This document shows, piece after piece, positions 10,801 to 20,843 of a stretch of DNA of 64,000 nt; position 1 is the first letter of the stretch; each line of letters begins with the position of its first letter. Made by a program: the position numbers and the translations under genes. The DNA comes from Chitinophagaceae bacterium UBA1946 (GTDB lineage: Bacteria; Bacteroidota; Bacteroidia; Chitinophagales; Chitinophagaceae), in assembly GCA_002336815.1 (NCBI GenBank), contig DDEU01000056.1:1-64000 (forward strand), written 5' to 3'. The notes under the pieces are model-generated. The model had not been told where the DNA came from. It did no database searches and saw only the letters and a program-made list of their open reading frames with translations.

Positions 10801-13800
10801 GCAGCTAAAGACAGATCCAGCGCTATCATATTATTTGAGGCTGTAACTGCAGTACCGTTCAGTATTGCGATGCCTTTTGCAAAGGAGCCGGCGGTAATAC
10901 TCTGGCCCGGGAACAAATTATATATCCAGTTTCTTGAAATGGTAACTGTACCACCGAGCTGACTTTGAATACCAGCTATTGCTGCACTCATTGCAGCACT
11001 TGAATACAGGTTGAAAACAGTGTTTAAACTAACAGTACGGGTGGCAGAGGCTGAAGTATTATGAGTGATGCCCCTTATGACCTGGACACCTGTAGAAGTA
11101 CCTGTTACAAAAAGATTACTGATCGTATTGCCGGATACTGTTTCGTTTTGCAGACCGGCAGTATTGGTATATCCCAAAATGGTAGCAACGGCTGCACCGC
11201 TCATGCCGGTTACAGAATTATTGGAGATTGTATTGGAATTCACTGTGTAGGTAGAGGTACCAGCGTTAGTGATACAGTTCAATGTAACTGCTGCAGCACC
11301 TCCGGTAACTGTGTTATTAGAAAGATTATTGCTGTTGATACTTAAATTTGTAGTCGGTGCACCCGCAGCAATCAAAGTCATTGTACCGGTGCCATTCTTT
11401 GAATTACCTGTTATTGTATTGCTGTTAACAGTATAGGTTCCCGGAATAGCAGCCGTATTTTCGATACCTATAAAAGTTCCCGTTCCAGTCATTGCCAGGT
11501 TAAGGATTTGGTTGGTATTCAAACTTAGGTTGGTAACAAGCGCCGTATTTGAAATACCTGTCAAAGTACCCGTAGTAGCTGTATTATATGTGCCGGTAAC
11601 CGAATTGTTATTTATCTGGACTGTATTAGCCGCCGCTGTCGCTCCAATACCATTCGCAATCCCAACTACAGCAGTAGTAGTACCCCCACCCTTTACAGTA
11701 ACAACATTATTGTTGATTGTTGCGCTTGCAGAAGTTCCGGATTCAGCAGAAATTCCTCTTAAAGCACCTGCATGATTTGTAATTGAAACGTTGTTGTTAA
11801 TTGTATTATACGACAGGTTTGCACTCCATTGATTGGTTGCCCTTATACCAACCGCACTATTTGCGCCACCGGAACCGAAGTTCTGAATGGTATTTCCGTT
11901 GGCAAGAATAGCACCTCCAACATCATTTCCTAAATCTCCAAGGAAGCTTGTTGCAGTAGGTGCAGGTCCAACACCCGCTACCGCAGGATATCCTGATAAA
12001 TAAATACCGGTATTGCAATTTTGAATTGTATTTGCATAAAATTTATTAGAAGAGTTCGATCCATTAGTAGCGACAGTTCCTCCGTTGGTAGGCGTTAGCG
12101 CCGTGATGGCCCCGGTAGGGGTAGCATTGATAAGAAGTATACCTACCGAACCATCGCCCATTGGAGTAACCCCCAGCGCATTGTTTGTACGGTTTAGTGT
12201 AACAGTACAATTTTTGATGGTGTTGTTTTGTACCCCATCACCTGCTGCTAATTTAAATAAACCATACCCGTATTCCATTGTCGCCGGATTAGCAACGTTC
12301 GCCGCATTTTCCTCCAGGTCGATGGCATCAATTGTAACATTGTCTGTTCCTGAGATCGTGAATATTCCGTCAGGTAAATTTGACGCAGGCGTTGCTGTTC
12401 CACCGGTATATGCTACAATTTTAGGATTCACTCCTGCCCCATTCTTCTGAAAAGTAATTGAGCGGGTGGCAGCGGCCGCATTCAATGTTGCATTACCCAG
12501 TGCAACCATTTTGGCTGACAGATTTTCAACATAGCCAGGTGTTACATTAAATGTACAGGCTCCATTGATCGACCTTGTGTTGAGGTCAGTAATTGCGCTG
12601 ACAAAACTGGGATAGTTGGTACAGGTTGTTCCTGCGATGGCAGCACCTGAAAGCGCAACCGTAGGTGTATTATTTACAGTGAATGTAGTTCCATTCACAA
12701 TACTTGTAATGACTGTATTGGCGGCAAAAGTACCAACACCCGACACTTTGCTGAGCAACGCACCTGTTACAAGGTTGGCAGTAGTTGCTACAGTAATGGT
12801 TGTACCAACGGATGAAGCGCCCGTTGCAGTGATAGCCCCAATGGTATAAGCCCCGGACATTAGCACTGGCCCTGCAGGATTAAGTACGAATGGAGCCGAT
12901 GTAACAGAACAGCCATTTGAATTGAAAACTACCACATCATAACTGCCTGGTGTGAGGGTAGCGTAATCAGCAGCCGTAGCTCCCGCTACGTTCACCCCAC
13001 CGAGCCTCCACTGGATGGTAGAGATGGTTCCGCTTCCCGCTGCAAGTGTACCATTCATCAGGAATGGTATTGTACCGGAGTTACAAAGCGTGCCCGGGCT
13101 GCCCGGGATACTGGCAGTAGGATTCGCATTTACTGTTTGGGTAATAGATGTTGTAGCAGGCACAGGTGTCGCACAACTCAGGCTGGTAGTCATATCAACT
13201 GCAATGACATCTCCATTTACCGGGGTATAAGTATATGTTGGCAAATTTGCACCAACCGGGAAAGCATTTACATACCATTGATAGCTAGGTGTGCCGCCAC
13301 CATTGGTTGGCGTGGCGGTGAATGTTTTTGAGGTACCTGCACAAACTGCTGTAACAGGCGTAATCGTTACTGACGCTGTAAGTGAAGTAACAGCAATGTC
13401 TAAAGTATTTGAAGTGGCCGGATTTCCGATTGCACAACTTGCAAGACTTGAAGTAACAACACAGGTAACCAAATCAAGGTCAGCCAATGTGTTGGTGGTA
13501 TAGGTAGGACTATTGACTCCCACGGGAACTGCACCTACATACCATTGGTAGGTAGGCGTTACACCTCCGTTTGTTGGGGTAGCAGTGAAGGTTACAGATG
13601 TTCCGTTACATATATTTACGGTGGTCCCTGAAGGGGCCGGAACAGATGTAATGGTTACTGAAACTGGGAATGATGGATTAACCGTCATTGTAATGCCGGC
13701 ACTCAACGGAGCTTTAGGGAATGGACAGTTAAGTGCATTTGAGATCATCCTGCATGTAACAACCTGGCCGTTGGTAAGCGCAGCTGAAGTAAAAGTATTT

Positions 13801-16800
13801 GCCAAAGCAGGAGCTCCCTGGGACGTTCCATTAATAAACCACTCATAAGTTGGTGCTGCTCCACCGTTAACGGGAGTTGCAGTAAATGTTACCGATGTGC
13901 CGGCACAAATCGTGCTTCCAGGTACTGCAGCAATACTTACACTTGTAGCAGTAGTTGGATTCACTGTAAATGAAATGGAGTTACTGGTAACCGGATTCAC
14001 AGGCACACAACTAACGCCACCAACAGTGAGCGCACAAGTAATTACATCACCATTTGATAAGCCGCCAAACCTGAGCGTGGTAACCGTTTTACCACTGGCC
14101 GTAGCAGAAATAGTTGCGCCTGCAAGGCCGGCAATTGGAACAGCACTAATGGTAAACTGGGTTGAGCTTAAAATTGCTACAATTCTTGTATCGATCGCAA
14201 ATGCGCCAACACCAGCCGTTACAGTAACCTTCATACCGGGATATAACGTAGCAGTACTGGCCACTGTTACCGTGGTACCTACACTGGAACCTGCAGTCGC
14301 AGATCCTGTTATCGTAGTGCCATTGAGTCTCCAGTCGTATAATGGGTTAAGAGATCCCTGTATGTTTTGTGCCGTAATGCTCAGGTCAACCGTATCACCA
14401 CCGCATATTGTGGTGGAAGGTGCTGCAGCAATCGTAAGACTGATCGGGTTACTTGTAACTGTAGCTACAACACTTTTTGTAACACTGCAGGTTCCAAAGG
14501 AAGCAGTTGCTACATATGTATTTGTGGCACTGGGTTTTGTATAAACCACCGGGTGATTGGTGCCGGCTCCATAGGCAATTGTTGCTCCCGGATCAGTATA
14601 CAGTTCGGTAATGGGCGCCCAGGTAATAGAAGCCTGACCGTTTAACTTCACATCATCAATTAACCAACCGTAGTATACCACGCTGGCATCTGATTTTATC
14701 CTGAATCTTACTTTAAACTGGGTACTGGACTGCCAGGCCGATAAGTCAATTGTTTCCAATTTCCACAAAGCAGTTGCAGGTCCGGCTCCGGGTGTAGAAC
14801 CGCTGGTTGTAAACTGTGCATCCCAGTCTGCATAACTTGATTTGTCAAAGCTCACAACACCATTCTTAAGCGTACCACTTCCTGTATAACTGCTCGAAGG
14901 GAATGCAGTCCAGTTTGTACCTCCATCAGTTGAGTATTCTACATAACCGAAATCCCAGTCAGCAGATCCATTACTTTCAGTTGCACAGATATGCTGGAAA
15001 GTAAGTACCGAATTGGAGTATAATGAAAGATTAACATCATTTGTCATTTCATAAGAACCCGGGCTTGCGGTGTTCATAAAGTTGCTATAATTCAACAACA
15101 CCGACTTGGTACCTTCCTGGTAATAAGTTGAATTCTGACTCTCTGTTAAACCGGTTCCGGTAACAGTGAATTTGCTGATTGGGAATGCTTCAAAACGTTC
15201 CCTGAAAAAATTTCCTGCACCACCGGATGCAGTAAGCATTTGTGTAGATCCTATACAAACAGTTGGCGCCGCCGGGGCAATGGTTAAAGCGCCTGGTATC
15301 GGATTTACAGTAACTGTAACATCAGCGCTGGTAGTACATACTCCGTTTGTTGCTGTAACAGTATAGGTGGTAGTTGCTGCAGGCGTGGCCACCGGGTTAG
15401 CGATTAAAGGATTGCTTAACCCAAGTGTTGGTGCCCATGAATAGCCGGTATAATCAGCATCTGTTGCATTCAGGTTCGAAGAAAAGCTTTCGCAAACCGT
15501 TGCAGGCGTAGCTGTAGGTAAGGTAAATGCAGGTGGTGGCGTTACAGTAGCTACTATAGCAGTTCTTGGTGCTGAAGGGCAGCCGCTTGAGAACTGGAAA
15601 TTGTAATAGCACATATAGTAGTCTTGTGTAAAGCCATTACCCGTAATATTAATAGCGCTTGAAGTATATGGATACGTCCCGTTGGAGGTATTCCTGCTTA
15701 GGCCGCTTGAAGGAATTCCACCTGGTGCATACAGGTAATAACCTGCGCCTATTGGTAAAGCAATATTAATAGGAATTGTTTGGGCCGTAGCACCACCCGA
15801 AACGGTAGTGGTGTAAGGAATGCTGGCGAGCAGTACATCAGCAGAATTATATACATTCAACGTAGATGTTTGGCCTGATGTAATTGGGAACACATCTACA
15901 CTTATTAAAGTAGTTGCCTGGATCACATCAAAGTAAACTTCCCAGCTTACTGTTTGGGTACCGATGGTACCTCCCTGCGCTGTAGGTGATGCAGGGCCGG
16001 CAGTTCCCAATGAAGCTCCTGCCACTGCTTCGGCATAGTAAGTGGTGGTGGCATTGATGAGTGGTGTGGTATAACCTGCTCCGCTGGCCAAAGGAGTTCC
16101 CCCGGTTAATGCGCTATACCAATACACAGTAGTACCGGCAGAACCTGTTGCAGAAAGGCCAACAGTTCCCTGTCCGCACACGCTTGCACCGGCACTTGAT
16201 ACAATGGTAGGATTATTAACTGTAACCAGAATACCACCCGAACTGGCAGTAGTGCTGGTTAGCGTACAGGTTACAGACAACCTGATATAAATAGTTGTGC
16301 TGATAGCGATATTTACACCAGAAGGGTTGGTTTCCCCTGGTATTGGAGACCAACTGGCGTTGTCTGGTGAGGATTCCCACTGGTATGTCATTCCTGTACC
16401 GGTACTGAAGGCGGTAGAAGCAAATACCACACCTGCAGAAACGCATACAGATGTTTGAGATGCAGTAACTGTACCGGCCGTGATCACACCACCGCAGGGA
16501 TCCGGGGTAAATTCATCCGCACCAATATCCGGGGTGGTAAGATTTCTTATATCCCCGTCAATATCCAGCGGAATTCCTGCAACCGGCAATGCCTGCCCGT
16601 TCAGGGTTGAACTTGGCGAAGTTGTTTTTAAATGCAGGTTACTGGAGGAGATAAATACCGGATCAACAGACACTGAATTACCATCGGCGCCGGTACCACT
16701 CTGCCATGCGGCCAAATTTGCCCTGGTGGTTGATATAAAACCAAGCGAAGCACCCGTTGTATAGTAATCATTATTGTCGATCAGCGTAAAAGCAGTATTG

Positions 16801-19800
16801 CTTCCTTCAGAATAGATCGAATACCTGACATTACTTGTCTGCTGGTTACTGAAAATATTATTTTTGATGGTGAGCTGTCCTGCGCCTGAAAGAATATAGA
16901 TGGCCGAACTAATGGTACCGCTGGGATTTCCCTGGTTAACGGAAAGATTGACCGAGTTATAATATATATTATAACCACCGCCTGAAATGATACCTATTCC
17001 ATGCCCATTATCCGATACAATAGATGGCCATCCGTAGCTGAATACATCACGGATAAAGTTGTTATATACTTTAAGCCCTGTATTAGCTGTGCTTGAGCCA
17101 AGGGTAAGACCATGAACAGGCCATCCACCAGTACTGCTGTTGGTACAATCAGAGATGTTGTTTGAGTTAATAATACCATTGGTACAAACTCCCTTTACAA
17201 TAATACCTCCCGGTGGTTCTGTACGGGTAGTGGAACTATTGATATTTGATGCAATCCCCAATACATTGTTATTGGTAACGCTCACATTATTTTGGTTAGA
17301 GATGTAAATACCCCTGAAACCCAATTTTTCCGGAACGTTCACCGAACCGATCTTACTGTTGCTGATGGTATTAGCGTTATCACCTGCAACAGCCCCATAC
17401 AATCCTATACCAACAAATACGGTCGTAATATTATTGTTCTGGTACGTATTATTGGTATTGGCGGTTTCGGCAGCAGTTGCAATGGTTACCCCGCCTGAAG
17501 AAATGATACCTCCAAATGTAGTGGTGCTGGCATTACCGGTAATGATACAGTTTTTTACCGTATTATTGGTTGCACCATTTGTTGAAGAGGCGCTCGCCAC
17601 CCATATCACGGCTGAACTGGTACCCGGATCAGTATTGGTGATGGTAAGATTCTGACTGGTACCACCAGAATTAGATCCGTCTATGGTAACATAATCGGCA
17701 CCATTCAATTTGATCAGGGCAACAGGAGAAGCACCGGAAATGGTTGCCGTAATACCCACATTGGGCTTGATGGTTAACGTATTGACTGCACTTGCAACAG
17801 GGTTACCTATAACGATCGGGAAAGTTTCTGATGGATAGGTAGCATCCTTTAATAAAAACGTAACCGGGCCACTGAGACAGGAAGTATTATATGCATTTAC
17901 TGCGGCTGTCAATGTTGGATAAGCTCCTGCAATACCTACTGTATAGGATCCCGGTGCCAGCGCATTTTGTACGCCATAAGAATCCGGGGTGGTTGGTGGA
18001 GTAGTTGCGGCCGGCGGAGTTGCTGTAAAAGGTCCTGCCCCGACAGATGAATTCGATATTACATTAGGCGTTGCTGCATTATCCTGCGCTACGATATAGT
18101 ATGATACTACGTCTCCCACAATCGCTGCGCCTCCGAAAGTGAAATTATATATTCCTCCGCCTGCGGAAACGCCTGTAACAGGTATGTAAGCACCAGCATT
18201 GATCTTATAATAAAGTACTGGAAGACCACCTCCGGAAGTGGGTACACCGCTGGCATCTTTAATAGTGGCACTTAATGTGCGGTTACCAAGTGTACAGGTG
18301 CCCGCAAGCGGCGTATATGTGATTAACGGAGGCGTAAGATCCTGTGGAGTACCTACAAATTCATCAGCTCCAATATCCGGAGCAGAGCCGCTCCTTGCAG
18401 CATTGTCGATATCAACAGCAATTCCTACTGGTGTTCCACCCGATTCTAGCCTGGTAGAAGTGGCAGCCGGGATATGAAGATCAGTTACAGATGTAAAAGG
18501 AGCAGGTGCCGTACTTCCAAAAGAAGCAAAGTCATTCAGACTATTGCCCATGGCGGAAGAATAATTCCTGAAGTTGGTAACACCGCCGGTAGAAAGCGGG
18601 TTAAAACTGGCTACATCATAAATGTCTGCCGCTGTATAAGAAGTTGCAATTACATGGGCAATACCGTGTTTGCCCGATACACCACCCGTATAATAAGCGT
18701 TGTTATTGATGGTGTAGCCCATGCCGGCGGCAGAAAATGGAAGGTATAAACACACATGCGCATCACTAACACCGGCACTTGTTACGGTGTTGGAAAAAAT
18801 ATTGTTTCGTATATCCAGGCCTGTTATTGAATTGGAAGTAACATGCAAACACGACATCAGGTTAGGCCCGGCACCGCTGTTGGCACCATATAAGCTAATG
18901 GAATTATGATATATTTTATGGTTGATGCCGCTTCCGATAATAATACCCGCTGCATTGTCGGTATTATTGAAACTGCTGCTTCCAATATTCATGATGTCAA
19001 AAACAAAGTTATTATTGATCTCTGCTCCGTTGGCTGCTGTAGCCAACTGGATACCAAAAGCACCATACCCACCGGTATTTCTTGAATTGATACCTGATAC
19101 CTTATTTTGGCTGATGACAGCCTGTCCGCCCGCTGTTGCGATCTTGATACCTGCCACAGAAGTAGTAGCGCTATTTTCAACAACAGAAATCGCATTGCCG
19201 GTGATGGTAAATTTATTGGAAGCAGAACTGATCAACACACCAAAGGCATCATTATTGGCACTGTTGTTTACTACCCTTGTTATGGTATTGCCTGATATAT
19301 CAATCAAACTGGATCCGATTGCACTGTTCAATTCAATACCAACTATAGAGGTTGACAGGTAAGAAAGAATGTTCTGAATTGTATTCCCGCTGATCGATAC
19401 CGCATCTGTACCAGCTACCCATATACCCTTGGAGTACACTGTAGATGCAGGCGCTGTATATGGATAAGGCGCTATAACAGTGTTTCCTCCAATAATATTT
19501 CTCGTGATCGTAAGTGAAGAAGAAACAGTACTGGCCGCACCGTTGAAACCAATTCCCCTTCCTACCTGGATAATCTGGTTATTATCGATCACCAGGTTAT
19601 TAATAGTAGTACCGGCAGCAGCGGGGTTGGCTGTTTCAGATACGATGGCAACCGGTGGCAAAGCACTGGTAGTACCGGCATTACCACCACAATAGATACC
19701 AAAACTGGTATTGGCGGAACTGGTGGTAGCAGTAGTGCCCGAGGCATTACCGGAAGTAACGTTACCTGTAAGTATACAATTTATGATGAAGTTATTGTCG

Positions 19801-20279
19801 GTACCTGTAACAGCGGTTGGTCTTGTCGCAAGCCTGATCACGGAAGTATAAGCAGCACTGGCTGCTGAAGTGTTGGCAATCGTAAGATTTCGATTGTCAC
19901 CTGCCGTATTGGGGTTATCGCCATATATCACTACATTGTCTGCACCATTCAATTGTATCACCCCAAAACCTGCACCAGGGTTACCTGAAATGGTTACGCC
20001 ATCTACCACGGGCTCTATCAAAAGCGAACTGAAGCTTGTAGGGTCTGCATCTCCACTGTTAAGCGTAGCAGGTGTAGCACCTTCATTGGTGTTACCGCTG
20101 ATGTCGATAATAATATCACCCTTATGGGTTCCGATATTGATCGCATCAAATGCAGCTCTCAGGGTAGTGTAGGTTCCGGTTAAAGTTCCGCTTGTTGCCG
20201 AAACATTCACCTGGGCTTTAAGCCTTTGAAGACCGGAAAAAACAACAATCAACAGGGATAGTAAGTAGATTTTCTTCAT
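7830..20279 (-). CDS. giant multidomain T9SS-secreted protein (4149 aa)
   Basis: Secreted giant protein B, with a signal peptide ending near residue 22 (RLKA|Q). Approximate order: a parallel beta-helix of pectate-lyase type to residue 640, ending in PDIGADEFVG; a second helix unit to 1256, also ending GADEF; an Ig_7-like (CHU_C-associated) domain at 1376-1426 (VYWYSALTGGTPL); a jelly-roll/MAM-like domain at 1693-1880 (VYYGWLIDDVKLNG); Ig-like repeats with the CAGTSVTFTATP and PTYQWYV signature at about 2106-2383; a third beta-helix at 2560-3366, ending PDIGADEF; then an NW-type module. From about 3540 comes the shared cassette VIERYVPAKRAWRLL...YMLFVRGDR, a VERSADG segment near 3990 and a T9SS type A domain from about 4064 (VFPNPVTNNVIGL). 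Two copies of a 70-residue module interrupt other domains near 1993-2062 and 2480-2550. The role is unknown; an adhesin-like surface protein is inference. Confidence 0.92.
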   Translation of the reverse strand: MKKIYLLSLLIVVFSGLQRLKAQVNVSATSGTLTGTYTTLRAAFDAINIGTHKGDIIIDISGNTNEGATPATLNSGDADPTSFSSLLIEPVVDGVTISGNPGAGFGVIQLNGADNVVIYGDNPNTAGDNRNLTIANTSAASAAYTSVIRLATRPTAVTGTDNNFIINCILTGNVTSGNASGTTATTSSANTSFGIYCGGNAGTTSALPPVAIVSETANPAAAGTTINNLVIDNNQIIQVGRGIGFNGAASTVSSSLTITRNIIGGNTVIAPYPYTAPASTVYSKGIWVAGTDAVSISGNTIQNILSYLSTSIVGIELNSAIGSSLIDISGNTITRVVNNSANNDAFGVLISSASNKFTITGNAISVVENSATTSVAGIKIATAGGQAVISQNKVSGINSRNTGGYGAFGIQLATAANGAEINNNFVFDIMNIGSSSFNNTDNAAGIIIGSGINHKIYHNSISLYGANSGAGPNLMSCLHVTSNSITGLDIRNNIFSNTVTSAGVSDAHVCLYLPFSAAGMGYTINNNAYYTGGVSGKHGIAHVIATSYTAADIYDVASFNPLSTGGVTNFRNYSSAMGNSLNDFASFGSTAPAPFTSVTDLHIPAATSTRLESGGTPVGIAVDIDNAARSGSAPDIGADEFVGTPQDLTPPLITYTPLAGTCTLGNRTLSATIKDASGVPTSGGGLPVLYYKINAGAYIPVTGVSAGGGIYNFTFGGAAIVGDVVSYYIVAQDNAATPNVISNSSVGAGPFTATPPAATTPPTTPDSYGVQNALAPGSYTVGIAGAYPTLTAAVNAYNTSCLSGPVTFLLKDATYPSETFPIVIGNPVASAVNTLTIKPNVGITATISGASPVALIKLNGADYVTIDGSNSGGTSQNLTITNTDPGTSSAVIWVASASSTNGATNNTVKNCIITGNASTTTFGGIISSGGVTIATAAETANTNNTYQNNNITTVFVGIGLYGAVAGDNANTISNSKIGSVNVPEKLGFRGIYISNQNNVSVTNNNVLGIASNINSSTTRTEPPGGIIVKGVCTNGIINSNNISDCTNSSTGGWPVHGLTLGSSTANTGLKVYNNFIRDVFSYGWPSIVSDNGHGIGIISGGGYNIYYNSVNLSVNQGNPSGTISSAIYILSGAGQLTIKNNIFSNQQTSNVRYSIYSEGSNTAFTLIDNNDYYTTGASLGFISTTRANLAAWQSGTGADGNSVSVDPVFISSSNLHLKTTSPSSTLNGQALPVAGIPLDIDGDIRNLTTPDIGADEFTPDPCGGVITAGTVTASQTSVCVSAGVVFASTAFSTGTGMTYQWESSPDNASWSPIPGETNPSGVNIAISTTIYIRLSVTCTLTSTTASSGGILVTVNNPTIVSSAGASVCGQGTVGLSATGSAGTTVYWYSALTGGTPLASGAGYTTPLINATTTYYAEAVAGASLGTAGPASPTAQGGTIGTQTVSWEVYFDVIQATTLISVDVFPITSGQTSTLNVYNSADVLLASIPYTTTVSGGATAQTIPINIALPIGAGYYLYAPGGIPSSGLSRNTSNGTYPYTSSAINITGNGFTQDYYMCYYNFQFSSGCPSAPRTAIVATVTPPPAFTLPTATPATVCESFSSNLNATDADYTGYSWAPTLGLSNPLIANPVATPAATTTYTVTATNGVCTTSADVTVTVNPIPGALTIAPAAPTVCIGSTQMLTASGGAGNFFRERFEAFPISKFTVTGTGLTESQNSTYYQEGTKSVLLNYSNFMNTASPGSYEMTNDVNLSLYSNSVLTFQHICATESNGSADWDFGYVEYSTDGGTNWTAFPSSSYTGSGTLKNGVVSFDKSSYADWDAQFTTSGSTPGAGPATALWKLETIDLSAWQSSTQFKVRFRIKSDASVVYYGWLIDDVKLNGQASITWAPITELYTDPGATIAYGAGTNHPVVYTKPSATNTYVATASFGTCSVTKSVVATVTSNPISLTIAAAPSTTICGGDTVDLSITAQNIQGSLNPLYDWRLNGTTITGSATAGSSVGTTVTVASTATLYPGMKVTVTAGVGAFAIDTRIVAILSSTQFTISAVPIAGLAGATISATASGKTVTTLRFGGLSNGDVITCALTVGGVSCVPVNPVTSNSISFTVNPTTATSVSIAAVPGSTICAGTSVTFTATPVNGGAAPTYEWFINGTSQGAPALANTFTSAALTNGQVVTCRMISNALNCPFPKAPLSAGITMTVNPSFPVSVTITSVPAPSGTTVNICNGTSVTFTATPTNGGVTPTYQWYVGAVPVGVNSPTYTTNTLADLDLVTCVVTSSLASCAIGNPATSNTLDIAVTSLTASVTITPVTAVCAGTSKTFTATPTNGGGTPSYQWYVNAFPVGANLPTYTYTPVNGDVIAVDMTTSLSCATPVPATTSITQTVNANPTASIPGSPGTLCNSGTIPFLMNGTLAAGSGTISTIQWRLGGVNVAGATAADYATLTPGSYDVVVFNSNGCSVTSAPFVLNPAGPVLMSGAYTIGAITATGASSVGTTITVATTANLVTGALLSKVSGVGTFAANTVITSIVNGTTFTVNNTPTVALSGAAIAGTTCTNYPSFVSAITDLNTRSINGACTFNVTPGYVENLSAKMVALGNATLNAAAATRSITFQKNGAGVNPKIVAYTGGTATPASNLPDGIFTISGTDNVTIDAIDLEENAANVANPATMEYGYGLFKLAAGDGVQNNTIKNCTVTLNRTNNALGVTPMGDGSVGILLINATPTGAITALTPTNGGTVATNGSNSSNKFYANTIQNCNTGIYLSGYPAVAGVGPAPTATSFLGDLGNDVGGAILANGNTIQNFGSGGANSAVGIRATNQWSANLSYNTINNNVSITNHAGALRGISAESGTSASATINNNVVTVKGGGTTTAVVGIANGIGATAAANTVQINNNSVTGTYNTATTGTLTGISNTALVTNLSLNTNQILNLAMTGTGTFIGIENTAAIPGTYTVNSNTITGNSKNGTGTMTLIAAGAPTTNLSINSNNLSNNTVTGGAAAVTLNCITNAGTSTYTVNSNTISNNSVTGMSGAAVATILGYTNTAGLQNETVSGNTISNLFVTGTSTGVQVIRGITHNTSASATRTVSLNTVFNLYSSAAMSAAIAGIQSQLGGTVTISRNWIYNLFPGQSITAGSFAKGIAILNGTAVTASNNMIALDLSLAAATTSSVATDAKLTGANSLIGIDMTSAAANTAINLYFNSIRLAGTGAAGFGSSAVFHTASATATTAALTMTNNILDNESTPNGGLAVAYRRSAGGAGTLANYAGGATNLFYAGTPGANNLIYSDGTSSAQTLAAYTGGVFTAGTIAPRDAASQTDATSFFSQTDLHVNVADNCAISGTGTAIAITVDFDNALRSSPPDIGADEFVGTGTTGTWAGVNTNWNDPLNWCGGVPTAASNVTIPTAPNYPNITGITALANNITITGSGTITVAATGTLKIAGAIVSTPDAIDATAGTVEFSGTAAQTLRANYFNTANIAKLVNSNTSAGGLTIDNTGAMLNITNEVNFGANNNQKLNTSNLLTLRSTATATARIADVTLNSTRTGNDVVGKVVIERYVPAKRAWRLLTAPVKSSTLPTPTIYNNWQESSRSFPLGTLADPVPGYGTHVSFGNNVGTFDQNNTNNASIFYLTATGWNGVPTNTSLTGIGLNQGVITDQPAYMLFVRGDRSTNLALGTNAPASPTTLRTTGDINVTSNAAAPLVLTGTGALPTGPNFSYVFSNPYPSAISFEKIFLDPLNAGMPNTFYVWDANITGSNGVGGWITVTRTGVGTYVTAPISVPSLLTGEIQSGMAFAIVYPSGPAPLLRYKEAFKVSGSNISLYRPTLNQLRTTLIAKNADGTASVNDGTLICIGGAFDNKADKDDANKMLNFTENISMVKGDIDLSIEKRSSISDNDTVFFKFSKMKTKSYSLAFDLDGMGTDGKTAILEDLYLGTKTILDMEGSTSYDFSVVLNTPSADPKRFRIVFKKLVQYSKIDAHIINSDVSVDWNVNTEFNIHHYVVERSADGNNYDAVGTQLSTGNVETGKSYSLLDLNPAPGVYYYRIKCIGNNGAVVYSDRVKMTIVKGSPAMFVFPNPVTNNVIGLQMNKMPAGVYETVLMSEDGKVINRGRIAHAGGTSTESIRPKGALINGSYRLEVIAPDKTTSTLSVIVQTR
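12630..12840 (-). repeat. inserted ~70-residue module, copy 2 (in giant protein B)
   Basis: Encodes a unit beginning GASSVGTTITVATTANLVTG and ending near LSGAAIAGTT, clearly related to copy 1 in pattern and length. It separates AYTIG from NYPSFVSAITDLN, which elsewhere in these proteins form one continuous beta-helix cap (compare YTVGIAGAYPTLTAAV). Boundaries are approximate. Confidence 0.55.
14095..14310 (-). repeat. inserted ~70-residue module, copy 1 (in giant protein B)
   Basis: Encodes a unit beginning GSSVGTTVTVASTATLYPGM and ending near GATISATASG. It falls inside an Ig-like domain: the flanks, LYDWRLNGTTITG before and KTVTTLRFGGLSNGDVITC after, read as one continuous Ig domain when the unit is removed. 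Boundaries are approximate. Confidence 0.55.
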
Positions 20280-20793
20280 ACAAGAATAATTGTGCTTTTG
20301 AGTGTACGGTTATTAAAAAACATAAAAAAACTCCGGAAATACCAGAGAAAAGTTCAATTTGGGATACTCTTTGGGCTGCTACGAAGTTTCAAACAGGGAT
20401 TGGAATTGGGTAAATTAACAAAAACTGCAAGCAAGATAATTTTTTAAAACCAAAAAACAATACAATTCTTTAACTATTTGATAACAGCTTATTAAAGGCG
20501 CAAAATAGCATTGTCTTATAAACCATATCAGGGGTGTCCATTGTGAAGAAAAGCCGGCGTAATCAGCAAAAAATTGATTGGGGTTCGCCATATTCGAAGG
20601 AAGAAGGAATTAGTTTAAAATACTCATTCCAGCGACAAATCAGAGAAGCTCAGGTGCCTCTACAATCGTTGTATAGAAATTTTGAAATTTATTACTACCG
20701 CCCTGCGAAAAGCAATCAGCGCTCTGCATTAGAGCAACCAGCAAGAGTCAACCGCCTTGCTTCAAAGTGCCTGGTAAAGGCTACTACAAACAC
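20280..20793. other. intergenic region upstream of giant gene B, with a doubtful small ORF
   Basis: This stretch between two minus-strand genes carries the leader of giant gene B, including the 13-base string at 20304-20316 also found before gene A. AT-rich sequence follows. A plus-strand frame at 20534-20797 (GTG start, 87 codons, basic product) is open, but it matches nothing I recognise and its stop codon lies inside the terminator hairpin at 20794-20822. I regard it as probably non-coding. No promoter could be assigned with confidence. Confidence 0.45.
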
Positions 20794-20822
20794 GTAATGC
20801 ACCCCATTGAGAGGTGCATTAC
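20794..20822 (-). terminator. terminator after the small membrane protein gene
   Basis: A perfect 10-base stem (GTAATGCACC / GGTGCATTAC) with a 9-base loop lies 22 bases past the stop codon at 20844. On the minus strand it is followed by GTGTTTGTAG, a modest U-rich tract. It would end the transcript of giant gene C plus the 83-residue ORF. Confidence 0.6.
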
Positions 20823-20843
20823 GATATTTAATCAGGTACTTAA

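Noticed and set aside
13897..14544. Long plus-strand ORF (215 codons) opposite giant gene B, and dozens of similar ones across 900-34000
   Set aside because: They are antisense shadows of Thr-, Gly-, Ala- and Val-rich coding sequence, which rarely yields stop codons on the opposite strand; their products are low-complexity Pro/Val/Ala strings without domains or start signals.
20534..20797. Plus-strand 87-codon ORF with a GTG start between two minus-strand genes
   Set aside because: No family resemblance, no clear ribosome-binding site and a stop codon inside a minus-strand terminator hairpin. I keep it only as a remark in the intergenic entry.
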